Positions 5,310-11,403 of a stretch of DNA of 11,403 bases are shown piece after piece. Source of the stretch: Fibrobacter sp. UBA1765 (GTDB lineage Bacteria; Fibrobacterota; Fibrobacteria; Fibrobacterales; Fibrobacteraceae); assembly GCA_002314675.1 (NCBI GenBank), contig DCGZ01000151.1, positions 271 through 11,673 of the forward strand, read 5' to 3'. Under the pieces are notes generated by a model that worked only from the letters and a program-made list of their open reading frames with translations, was not told the origin of the DNA and searched no databases. The position numbers were made by a program, and so were the translations under genes. The stretch's first letter is position 1. Each line of letters opens with the position of its first letter.

Positions 5310-6252
5310 TTATTTTCTAGACTTTCCTCTTTTTTCGAAGATTTCCTTTTGCATTTCTATTTCCCTGGCAAGAGCTTCTTTGGACGGCATGTATATTAAA
5401 TACTTGGCGGCATACATCCTTTTATTCGTCGCAAGCGTTGAAAACTTTGCCACGTCGGCATTGGTATCGGAACAAAGAACTATACCGATTGTAGGATTAT
5501 CTCCTTCTGAACGTTTATAGCCATCGTACAACTTTAAGTACATATCCATTTGCCCCACGTCTTCATACGAAATCTTCCGGGTCTTTAAATCTACAAGCAC
5601 AAAACATTTCAACAAATAGTTGTAAAATACGAGGTCTATATAATAGTCGTCATCTTCCGTATGAATATGCTGCTGGCGACTCACCAAGGCATAGCCTTTC
5701 CCCATTTCCATGAGGAACTTTTGCAAGTGAGTCAAAATTGCATTTTCAAGAGAAGACTCCGTAAATGCGGCATCCTGATTCAAGCCAAGAAATTCAACAA
5801 TCATTGGATTTTTGATAAACTGGGATTTTTCTTCCCACTGCTCCGCCGCAGCCTCCTGCATATACCACATGCGAGCCTTTTCATCGGCAACACGCATTAG
5901 GCTTTCATAGTGCATCCAGGAAAGCTGAGGCAACATAGGAATGCCATCATCCTTCAATTTAGCAACCATTGGTTGCTGAATTTGATTAACAAGCTCTGCA
6001 AAATGATTTGGTAAAACTTGTCTAACTTTCCGACGCCAACTGAATCACATGTTTGCCATATCCAGCACACGCCTTTCCATGCTGCTCCTGTTCCACAATT
6101 CGCCAGCCAATAAGCCAGTTACACGCAACCTGCATAAGGTTTGCGGCACGAAAACTCATTTCTCGCGCTGTAGAAACAATTGAACCGAGATCCTTAACGA
6201 AGTTCTTGTCTTCGACAGGTTCTACAACTGAAGGCAACTTTTGTTTGGGCAT
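5310..6252 (-). pseudogene. YhcG/DUF1016-family PD-(D/E)XK nuclease, decayed
   Basis: Two pieces of one gene are visible. The N-terminal piece (6252-6022, 76 residues) has the DUF1016 pattern: NWLIGWRIVEQEQHGKACAG followed by YGKHVIQL. It stops at a TAG. One base out of frame, the sequence continues as VRQVLPNHFAELVNQIQQP into the second piece (5969-5310), which carries LSWMHYESLMRVADEKARMW and the nuclease core: QQHIHTEDDDYYIDLVFYN with a catalytic-type Asp, and VLVDLKTRK as the (D/E)xK element. Against the family as I remember it, the GFSxxNL-type segment after YGK is missing. So are about 40-50 residues between EQW and FIKNP. A strong AAGGAG precedes the ATG at 6252. The C-terminal piece has no obvious start of its own. 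The gene is probably dead, though the catalytic domain is intact. Confidence 0.75.
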
Positions 6253-6257
6253 AATAT

Positions 6258-6353
6258 CTCCTTGAAAAAGAAAAACATCTGTTCTTCACAGATGCCTTAG
6301 AGATACTTTTCGTACGTCAGGCAGAATAATAGCTAACGGCAAAATATTGGCAA
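6258..6353 (-). promoter_or_regulatory. Candidate promoter and leader of the YhcG gene
   Basis: On the minus strand TTGCCA (6353-6348) and TATTAT (6331-6326) are spaced by 16 bp, giving a start near 6319 and a leader of about 65 nt. The leader contains the hairpin with T-run at 6265-6294, ending just before the AAGGAG ribosome-binding site. Confidence 0.4.
6265..6294 (-). terminator. Hairpin with T-run before the YhcG start (terminator or attenuator)
   Basis: On the minus strand CATCTGT (6294-6288) pairs with ACAGATG (6282-6276) around a 5-nt loop, then TTTTTCTTTTT follows. It can end the Rpn transcript, whose stop codon is 113 nt upstream. It would also lie inside the transcript of the candidate YhcG promoter, immediately before the ribosome-binding site. 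Confidence 0.65.
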
Positions 6354-6378
6354 GGCCCGGTTTGTAATTTTCGCGTAA

Positions 6379-6399
6379 AAAGAGTTTGTAAAGGGGATT
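6379..6399. repeat. 21-bp direct repeat, copy 2 (after the Rpn stop)
   Basis: Identical over 21 bp to 5281-5301 and in the same orientation. It lies 7 nt past the stop codon of the Rpn gene. Weaker similarity continues upstream on the plus strand (GCG and TAAA blocks). A second GTTTGTAA occurs 25 bp away at 6360-6367. Confidence 0.85.
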
Positions 6400-6406
6400 T
6401 AAAAAG

Positions 6407-7336
6407 CTATGTATTTTTCAACGCAAGCACTTCAGATTCTGTAAGTTTAGAGGCTTGCGCAATTTCTGAAATGGTTAGTTTCCCAAGAGCGAGCATAGCC
6501 TTTGCAATACTTTCCTTAGTCTCTTTCACTCCCTGCAGGTAGGAGCCCTGCTTTTCGTAAAGCATGTCAGTCATGTTATCTACCTCCAGGAGTAAAAGTT
6601 CATCGGTGTACCTTCTAAAATTTACATCTTTTGCGAAGTCTTCGTCAAGGAGATTTCCTGCTTTTTCCTCGTCGATGGTCTTGTCCTCCAGTACATCGCG
6701 GAAAAGTCGCAACATTTCAGCGCGGGGAGACATGTCCCGAGCGGCAAAGCGATTTTCTGTAAGCAGGCGGTCGTCCATGCGAAAGAACTTGGTCATCTCT
6801 ACAAGGAACACATCAATCTTCTTAAAGGGATATTTGCGGTTGCGCATTACCTGACACTGATGAAAATATGTGTCCGGCTCCAGCGGAAACTGATCATCGA
6901 CCAGCAGCGAGAGCACATAGATATGCGGCAGCTCGTAGCTTTTGTTCTTCTTTACCTGATTATTCACGATGCGGGATGTGTAATAAACCAGGCGGTCCAC
7001 GAACAGCGTGTTGAAATTTTGCTGCACCTCGATGACCACGGGCTCGTTCGCCTGATTGTACCCGTAGATATCGAAAATATTGGTCTTGTTATCCATTACA
7101 CCGGGCTGTTCCTGAACACCCAAGGTAAACTCCGTAATCGCCTTGTTCCCGGCTAGCCCAAGCATAGCATTCAAAAACTTTATCGTGCGTTCCGGTTTGC
7201 CCTCGTTAGCCATCAGCATCTTGAAGGTGCCATCGCTGAACGGATAAACATTCCTATAAATTACACGGTATTTAGGAAGATTCTCGGGATGTTCCTTGAG
7301 ATCACGGGCCATGGCCCAGAATTGGCTTCTATTCAT
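6407..7336 (-). CDS. Rpn-family recombination-promoting nuclease / putative transposase
   Basis: From the ATG at 7336 the product has 309 residues. It shows the Rpn (TIGR01784-type, PD-(D/E)XK) pattern: FSDGTFKMLMA near 33-43, TIKFLNAMLG (51-60), FDIYG (88-92) with catalytic-type Asp89, VIEVQQ (101-106) as the E-x-Q element, and DRLVYYTSRIV (114-124). The helical tail (LTISEIAQASKLTESEV) is typical of the family. Characterised members are DNA endonucleases that promote recombination and have been tied to phage defence; many are annotated as transposases. GGAGG lies four bases before this start. The frame is also open from an ATG at 7396, adding 20 residues (SNRRFFKHVATGG) encoded by the shared leader. 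That longer start would give an almost leaderless message. The gene seems intact, unlike its RhuM and YhcG neighbours. Confidence 0.85.
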   Translation of the reverse strand: MNRSQFWAMARDLKEHPENLPKYRVIYRNVYPFSDGTFKMLMANEGKPERTIKFLNAMLGLAGNKAITEFTLGVQEQPGVMDNKTNIFDIYGYNQANEPVVIEVQQNFNTLFVDRLVYYTSRIVNNQVKKNKSYELPHIYVLSLLVDDQFPLEPDTYFHQCQVMRNRKYPFKKIDVFLVEMTKFFRMDDRLLTENRFAARDMSPRAEMLRLFRDVLEDKTIDEEKAGNLLDEDFAKDVNFRRYTDELLLLEVDNMTDMLYEKQGSYLQGVKETKESIAKAMLALGKLTISEIAQASKLTESEVLALKNT

Positions 7337-7379
7337 TTTTCCTCCAGTCGCTACATGCTTGAAAAAGCGACGGTTTGAT
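7333..7379 (-). repeat. Conserved 5' leader repeat, copy 2 (inverted)
   Basis: This is the inverted counterpart of 35-80 and is almost identical. On the minus strand GTCGCT (7371-7366) pairs with AGCGAC (7352-7347) around a 13-nt loop. GGAGG (7345-7341) and the ATG at 7336 follow. Here the segment is also open in frame with the Rpn gene. Copy 1 is one base shorter in the loop, which breaks that frame. Confidence 0.75.
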
Positions 7380-7401
7380 GCATTTACTTTACTCATTTGA
7401 G

Positions 7402-7437
7402 CACTGCAAATGTATATTTGTTTTTGAAAATTGTCAA
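7402..7437 (-). promoter_or_regulatory. Promoter of the Rpn gene
   Basis: A consensus -35 TTGACA (7437-7432) and a -10 TACATT (7414-7409) are spaced by 17 bp, giving a start near 7402. The message would have a leader of about 66 nt before the ATG at 7336, holding the repeated hairpin, or about 6 nt before the ATG at 7396. Confidence 0.6.
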
Positions 7438-7459
7438 TAGATACTGGAGAAAATTTGCG

Positions 7460-8137
7460 ATGTTTATAGACCAGGATCCGTACGGAATAAAGAGCCTTGA
7501 TATAAAGTATGAAGGCTCTACTAGAGCGACTCAATATTGCATTGATGACTTTTTAAAAAGGCTTTATGGGAGCAGGCCCATTACTTGCATGACTATTTTG
7601 ACTTGCGAAGGTTACCATGCGCTCATGCTGGAATTTATGGACAAGGATTTCATAGTCTTTATAAAGAGTGGATTGACTTCGGGCTATTCAGGCGAGGGCC
7701 CAAAGGGAACATCAACTATCATTCGGCTTGCAGAAAATGCAGGCATACCCATTAGAGAACTTTCAATTTCAAAACGCCTAATGAAAAAGATTAACTCGTC
7801 ACTTATGACATCAAGGGATGTCCAAAACATTCAGGAGTGTCGTTCTGAAAATCTTGAATACAGACGCCTTTGCTGGGATATAACTAACGACAACTACATC
7901 AAGCAAGTTAAAGATACTTTCTTTGCAAATAAAGACATTATCTTTATTAGAAATGAGAATGAAAAGATGAAAGATACGGTGGAAGTTGATAAGGCGTTCA
8001 TTTTAAAGGAACTCCAATCAATGAACCAGAAATTGGATGCAATAAGTTCAAATAAAGAAAGTCCCCTGTCTATTGCAGGGAACTTCGCTTCGTTAGCTTC
8101 ACTAATCAAAGACGTTATACCTCAATTGATAAGTTAG
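7460..8137 (+). CDS. Hypothetical protein, family not recognised
   Basis: I do not recognise this 225-residue protein. The ATG at 7460 is preferred, with GGAG about 11 bases upstream. The open frame reaches back to 7397, but that stretch is the AT-rich Rpn promoter. Residues about 35-105 look globular with alternating strands (CMTILTCEGYHALMLEFM, DFIVFIKSGL) followed by a conserved-looking glycine-rich GYSGEGPKGTSTIIRLAENA. A charged middle (about 125-190) leads to a coiled-coil-like helix (KAFILKELQSMNQKLDAIS) and an amphipathic tail (SIAGNFASLASLIKDVIPQL). No signal peptide or clear transmembrane span is present. It diverges from the Rpn gene and converges with the methyltransferase gene with five bases between them. 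Its place among accessory genes suggests a defence or mobile-element link, but that rests on position alone. Confidence 0.6.
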   Translation: MFIDQDPYGIKSLDIKYEGSTRATQYCIDDFLKRLYGSRPITCMTILTCEGYHALMLEFMDKDFIVFIKSGLTSGYSGEGPKGTSTIIRLAENAGIPIRELSISKRLMKKINSSLMTSRDVQNIQECRSENLEYRRLCWDITNDNYIKQVKDTFFANKDIIFIRNENEKMKDTVEVDKAFILKELQSMNQKLDAISSNKESPLSIAGNFASLASLIKDVIPQLIS

Positions 8138-8142
8138 TTTTC

Positions 8143-9630
8143 CTATCCCAATTGATTTTTTAAATTTTGAAAGCTTTCCAATGCGCTTTGAAGATTCTCG
8201 ATAATTTCATCAGCCAATTCGTCGGGTGCGGGGAGATTGTCTAAATCAGCAAGGGACTTATCCTTAATCCAGAAAATGTCAAGGCTTGTCTTGTCTCGTT
8301 TTAGAATGTCCTTGACTTTGAATTTACGGAAACGGCCTTCTGGATTTTTCTTTTCAGAATAGGTTTCCTTACGTTCAAAACGGTTTTCAGGATTATAGCA
8401 CTTGATAAAGTCAAGCAAATCCTTGTCTGCAAGGGGATTCTGCTTTAGCGTAAAGTGGATGTTTGTACGGAAGTCGTAAATCCAGACTTCCTTGGTCTGC
8501 ATTTCAGGACTTGCAGGTTTCTTGTCGAAGAAAAGCACATTTGCCTTTACGCCCGGCTTATAAAAAATACCTGTAGGCAAACGGAGAATTGTATGCAGGT
8601 CAGTTGTCCAAAGCAATTTCTGGCGAATGGTTTCGCCTACACCGCCTTCGAAAAGAACATTGTCCGGCAAAACAACGGCGGCCTTACCTGTTGCATTTAA
8701 AATAGTATTGATATGCTGGATAAAGTTCAGTTGTTTGTTGGAACTTGTGGCCCAGAAGTCTTCACGATTATAGACCAGATCCTCATCTTCATTTTCGCCT
8801 TCTTCATTAGTAAAGGTGATAGAAGATTTTTTTCCGAAGGGCGGGTTGGTCAGCACATAATCTACACGAATTCCAGGGTCCGTTAAAAGTGCGTCGCCTT
8901 GGGTAACAGGCAAATCACCATAAATATCACCAATATTGTGCAAATATAGGTTCATTAAGCAAAGCTTAAAAGTGTTTGCGACCAATTCATTTCCATGAAA
9001 TGTTTTGTCCTTAAGGAATTCCTTTTGCTTACGATCCAAGGTATAATTCTTCGGGTCGGCAATAAATTCCTGGGCGGCAAGGAAGAATCCGCCAGAACCA
9101 CAACACGGGTCTGCAATGGTTTTCATCGGTTCAGGGCGTAAGCATTTGACCATTGCACGAATTAACGGACGCGGAGTAAAATACTGGCCAGCGCCACTCT
9201 TCACGTCTTCAGCATTTTTCTGCAGCAAGCCTTCATAGATTTCACCCTTCACATCGGAAGACATGGAAACCCATTTTTCACCATCGATCATGGAAACAAC
9301 GCGAGCAAGAATTGCAGCTTTGCTAATCTTGTTTGTTGCACCCTTAAAAATCTTGCCTAAGATTCCGCCCTGTTCGCCAAGTTTTTCAAGAGTCAATTTA
9401 TACTGATTTTCAAGTTCTGACCCCTTGAGCAGAACCATGTCCGACCAGCCAAAGCCCTTTGGAATACCAGTATCGCGCTTATAAGGCGGCTTGGAATATT
9501 CATCAGACATCTTCAAGAAAATCAAGTATGTGAGCTGTTCCAAATAGTCGCCATAGGAAACGCCATCATCACGCAATGGAGCACACAGGCCCCAAACCTT
9601 AGAAACAATAGAAGAAGACTGTTCGGACAT
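8143..9630 (-). CDS. hsdM: Type I restriction-modification DNA methyltransferase subunit (HsdM)
   Basis: The 495-residue product is a full-length N6-adenine methyltransferase of the HsdM class. The N-terminal helical domain (VWGLCAPLRDDGVSYGDYLE and LTYLIFLKMSDE, residues 12-44) is followed by the GQYFTPRPLI entry (148-157), SAM-binding motif I DPCCGSGGF (174-182) and catalytic motif IV NPPFG (262-266). A C-terminal coiled tail normally contacts the specificity subunit. In such systems HsdM methylates host sites and, with HsdS and HsdR, allows restriction of unmodified DNA. Neither partner gene is in the window. The ATG overlaps by one base the stop of the ATPase gene upstream (TAATG), with AAGGAG inside that gene's end, so translation is probably coupled. 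It is the last gene of its operon here, an unusual place for hsdM. Confidence 0.92.
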   Translation of the reverse strand: MSEQSSSIVSKVWGLCAPLRDDGVSYGDYLEQLTYLIFLKMSDEYSKPPYKRDTGIPKGFGWSDMVLLKGSELENQYKLTLEKLGEQGGILGKIFKGATNKISKAAILARVVSMIDGEKWVSMSSDVKGEIYEGLLQKNAEDVKSGAGQYFTPRPLIRAMVKCLRPEPMKTIADPCCGSGGFFLAAQEFIADPKNYTLDRKQKEFLKDKTFHGNELVANTFKLCLMNLYLHNIGDIYGDLPVTQGDALLTDPGIRVDYVLTNPPFGKKSSITFTNEEGENEDEDLVYNREDFWATSSNKQLNFIQHINTILNATGKAAVVLPDNVLFEGGVGETIRQKLLWTTDLHTILRLPTGIFYKPGVKANVLFFDKKPASPEMQTKEVWIYDFRTNIHFTLKQNPLADKDLLDFIKCYNPENRFERKETYSEKKNPEGRFRKFKVKDILKRDKTSLDIFWIKDKSLADLDNLPAPDELADEIIENLQSALESFQNLKNQLG

Positions 9631-11403
9631 TACACCATCTCCTTATTACAAATTTCTTTAATAATCTCAAAAATAGGGATAAAGTTTGAGAAATCAAAAT
9701 TATCAAAAGGCGGAGTTTTGTTCAAAACATTGTTCGCAAAGTCTGTTTTGGACAAAGCATAATTTTCATCATCACTTTCATCTAACTTTATAACACGTTC
9801 CTTTTCTCGACCTTCAATAATATCTATTTTATCGCGTCCGCAAGCATTACGCTGTTCACAAAACAAGCCTAACAGAGTTGATACTCCATTCTTATTGAAT
9901 TCATTTCCCATAAACAAACGACGTCTAACGCCGGCACAATCAACCTCAGTTTTTATTTCTTCATCTGAATATAAATGTTCAATGCAAATATTAGGGGTAT
10001 TGGATCTAGTTGATGGAATCGGAAGAATAAAAGAATAAATGTTATTCCCCCACGATTTCACACCATCATTTGCATCAGAAAATTCTCTATTGATGTCAGG
10101 CCTATCTCGGTCAGCTATAAAGACATACTTTCTATTCAAATTGATTTTTGAGAAATCCTTACACATAGATAAAATGGATGTTCCCATTTCTATTTTATAC
10201 TTCGCTTCACGCTTTGAATTTCCCGCCTCATATTCAAGAAATTCAAAATCAAGTCCATCAAACAATTCTTTGAATTCAGATTTATCTTTTAAATTCTCAT
10301 AGGCGGCTTTCATGTGCTTCCAATCAGTATGGCCTTCAGTTATAACCAATGGGACTTCAGAGCCATCTTTTTTTATCTGATTAAACAATGAGGAAATTTC
10401 ATTTTGATGCTTTTGTGTTTCACAGTAATATTCGTAAGCTTTTTGAAATTCAGAAAATCGTTCTGCATCGATTTTATTGCCGTCAGGCATTTCTACAATA
10501 TCAAAACCCTCATCACCAAATTCCTTTTTCATTCCAAGCAAGAATAATGGTGAATGAGAAGTAATTATAAACTGAACTTTGGGAAAAAGTTTTATCAATC
10601 GAGGTAGAACATCCTTCTGAAGATTTGAATGGAGATGTAATTCAATTTCATCTATAACGACAATACCAGAGATATTTTCTAAATGAATGCTGTTGTTGAC
10701 ATTTACGGAATCGCCATAACGAGCAATTGTTGAAAACATATTAAAGAGAGCCAATTGCCCTGTCGATAATGAATCAAGAGTTGGTGAAATAACTTCGTTC
10801 TCTTGTTCATTATTCATTATCCTAAATCGAGACAAACCTTGATTTCGAACATTTAAAGAAAAAAATATTTTTTTTCCAAGAATTTCGCTTAATATTGATT
10901 CAACATTTTTCCTTGCCTGAGTAAGCAAAAGTAAATCGTTCACCTGCTGATGAACAATTTTCAAACCACCTTCAGTTAACTCTATATCCGCCCGAGAATC
11001 AGCAATTATATCAAGTAACCACTGAATTGAGCTAGATACAACATTTTTCACAGTAATCGGATTTTTTAATTCCCCATTCCATTTTTCTTGTAAAGACAAA
11101 TGATACGTATCTTCATTACTAAAATATGAACTGGCCATCCATGAAGGTTTTTCATATCGATCAGGTCCAAAGTAGCAAATAACATTTTTTTCAAATGCAT
11201 TTTCCGCATCTTGTTTGGAAATTTTCACATTTTTAACATTACCATCTTCTTTCCAAGAAACAGATATACCGTTTGAATTCATTGCCTTTTTAAAGTCTTC
11301 GCTCTTTAAAAAACCTGACTTAAACACATAATATGTATTGGGAATATCATATTCCAAAAAAGATATCATGTGATTTTCGGGCTCTTCATCAACATGTGTG
11401 GGT
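9630..11403 (-). CDS. OLD-like AAA ATPase with C-terminal TOPRIM domain (5' end outside window)
   Basis: At least 590 residues are visible. The frame is open to the right edge without a stop, so the ATG at 11369 is probably internal and the N-terminus with the Walker A loop lies outside. Counting from that ATG, an ABC-type signature LSTGQ (201-205), Walker B VVIDEIE (237-243) and H-loop TSHSP (270-274) define the ATPase. A TOPRIM-type nuclease domain follows: VITEGHTD (342-349) with the conserved Glu and Gly, and FIADRDR (417-423) as the DxD element. OLD-family proteins, including the GajA subunit of Gabija, pair these domains and cut or nick DNA in phage defence. It is translationally coupled to hsdM. 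The gene is clearly more AT-rich than the metabolic genes at left, suggesting transfer. A RecF/SMC-like repair ATPase is a weaker alternative. Confidence 0.8.
   Translation of the reverse strand, partial: PTHVDEEPENHMISFLEYDIPNTYYVFKSGFLKSEDFKKAMNSNGISVSWKEDGNVKNVKISKQDAENAFEKNVICYFGPDRYEKPSWMASSYFSNEDTYHLSLQEKWNGELKNPITVKNVVSSSIQWLLDIIADSRADIELTEGGLKIVHQQVNDLLLLTQARKNVESILSEILGKKIFFSLNVRNQGLSRFRIMNNEQENEVISPTLDSLSTGQLALFNMFSTIARYGDSVNVNNSIHLENISGIVVIDEIELHLHSNLQKDVLPRLIKLFPKVQFIITSHSPLFLLGMKKEFGDEGFDIVEMPDGNKIDAERFSEFQKAYEYYCETQKHQNEISSLFNQIKKDGSEVPLVITEGHTDWKHMKAAYENLKDKSEFKELFDGLDFEFLEYEAGNSKREAKYKIEMGTSILSMCKDFSKINLNRKYVFIADRDRPDINREFSDANDGVKSWGNNIYSFILPIPSTRSNTPNICIEHLYSDEEIKTEVDCAGVRRRLFMGNEFNKNGVSTLLGLFCEQRNACGRDKIDIIEGREKERVIKLDESDDENYALSKTDFANNVLNKTPPFDNFDFSNFIPIFEIIKEICNKEMV

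Noticed and set aside
5281..6399. CRISPR or tandem array based on the 21-bp repeat
   Set aside because: There are only two copies, over 1 kb apart and separated by a gene remnant. There is no regular spacing and no cas gene.
7441..7453. ACTGGAGAAAAT before the hypothetical gene resembles the end of the leader repeat (ACTGGAGGAAAAAT)
   Set aside because: The match covers only the purine-rich ribosome-binding area, with no hairpin or TCAAACCGTCGC part, so chance is sufficient.
7397..7459. Extended N-terminus of the hypothetical gene starting at 7397
   Set aside because: This stretch overlaps the Rpn promoter and is very AT-rich. The ATG at 7460 gives a more plausible start with GGAG upstream.
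8122..8161. TCAATTG/CAATTGA stem followed by six T residues between the convergent hypothetical and hsdM genes
   Set aside because: The 7-bp stem is AT-rich with a loop of about 20 nt, and its arms lie inside both coding ends. It is too weak to call a terminator with confidence.

Overview
The window looks like chromosome from a Fibrobacter-type rumen or gut bacterium. This is inferred from coding style: moderate GC in the metabolic genes, -10 boxes of the TATATTTG type close to start codons, an alpha-amylase and exported redox genes, and a dense set of RhuM, Rpn and YhcG accessory genes. No rRNA or marker gene is present to confirm the genus. The left half is ordinary metabolic and regulatory sequence. 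The right half is an accessory, defence-like island that becomes more AT-rich toward the right edge.

Layout. Positions 3-62 hold the tail of an unidentified gene. Positions 77-388 hold a RhuM-family gene cut off after about 82 residues. A three-gene plus-strand cluster follows, and every product carries an export signal: a double carboxymuconolactone decarboxylase/cupin protein (487-1557), a flavodoxin-like lipoprotein (1568-2191) and an antibiotic-biosynthesis-monooxygenase-type protein (2236-2655). It ends in a clear intrinsic terminator (2680-2704). Next come a cytoplasmic GH13 alpha-amylase-family gene (2806-4200) and a TetR-family regulator (4215-4781). Two near-identical palindromes (2740-2755, 2768-2783) lie in and just after the amylase promoter and are the obvious operators for the regulator.

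From 4784 the minus strand dominates. A PhoR-type histidine kinase is present only as its ATP-binding C-terminus; its 5' part is lost at about 5240. On the other side of that break are a decayed YhcG/DUF1016 nuclease gene (5310-6252) and an intact Rpn-family PD-(D/E)XK nuclease/putative transposase (6407-7336). An unrecognised plus-strand gene (7460-8137) diverges from Rpn. A type I restriction methyltransferase subunit (8143-9630) follows, with its start codon overlapping the stop of an OLD-like ATPase/TOPRIM gene (9630 to beyond the right edge).

The most notable unexplained structure is modular flanking sequence. A 46-47 bp leader with a hairpin next to the Shine-Dalgarno sequence precedes both the RhuM-like gene and the Rpn gene, in opposite orientations, and a worn copy sits at the point where RhuM is truncated. 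A perfect 21-bp repeat lies 7-8 nt after the stop codons of both the Rpn and YhcG genes. Together with the kinase truncated beside one such repeat, this suggests that these genes move or are exchanged as cassettes with conserved ends. The OLD-like ATPase/HsdM pair, with neither HsdS nor HsdR in view, is a second lead that needs sequence beyond the right edge.
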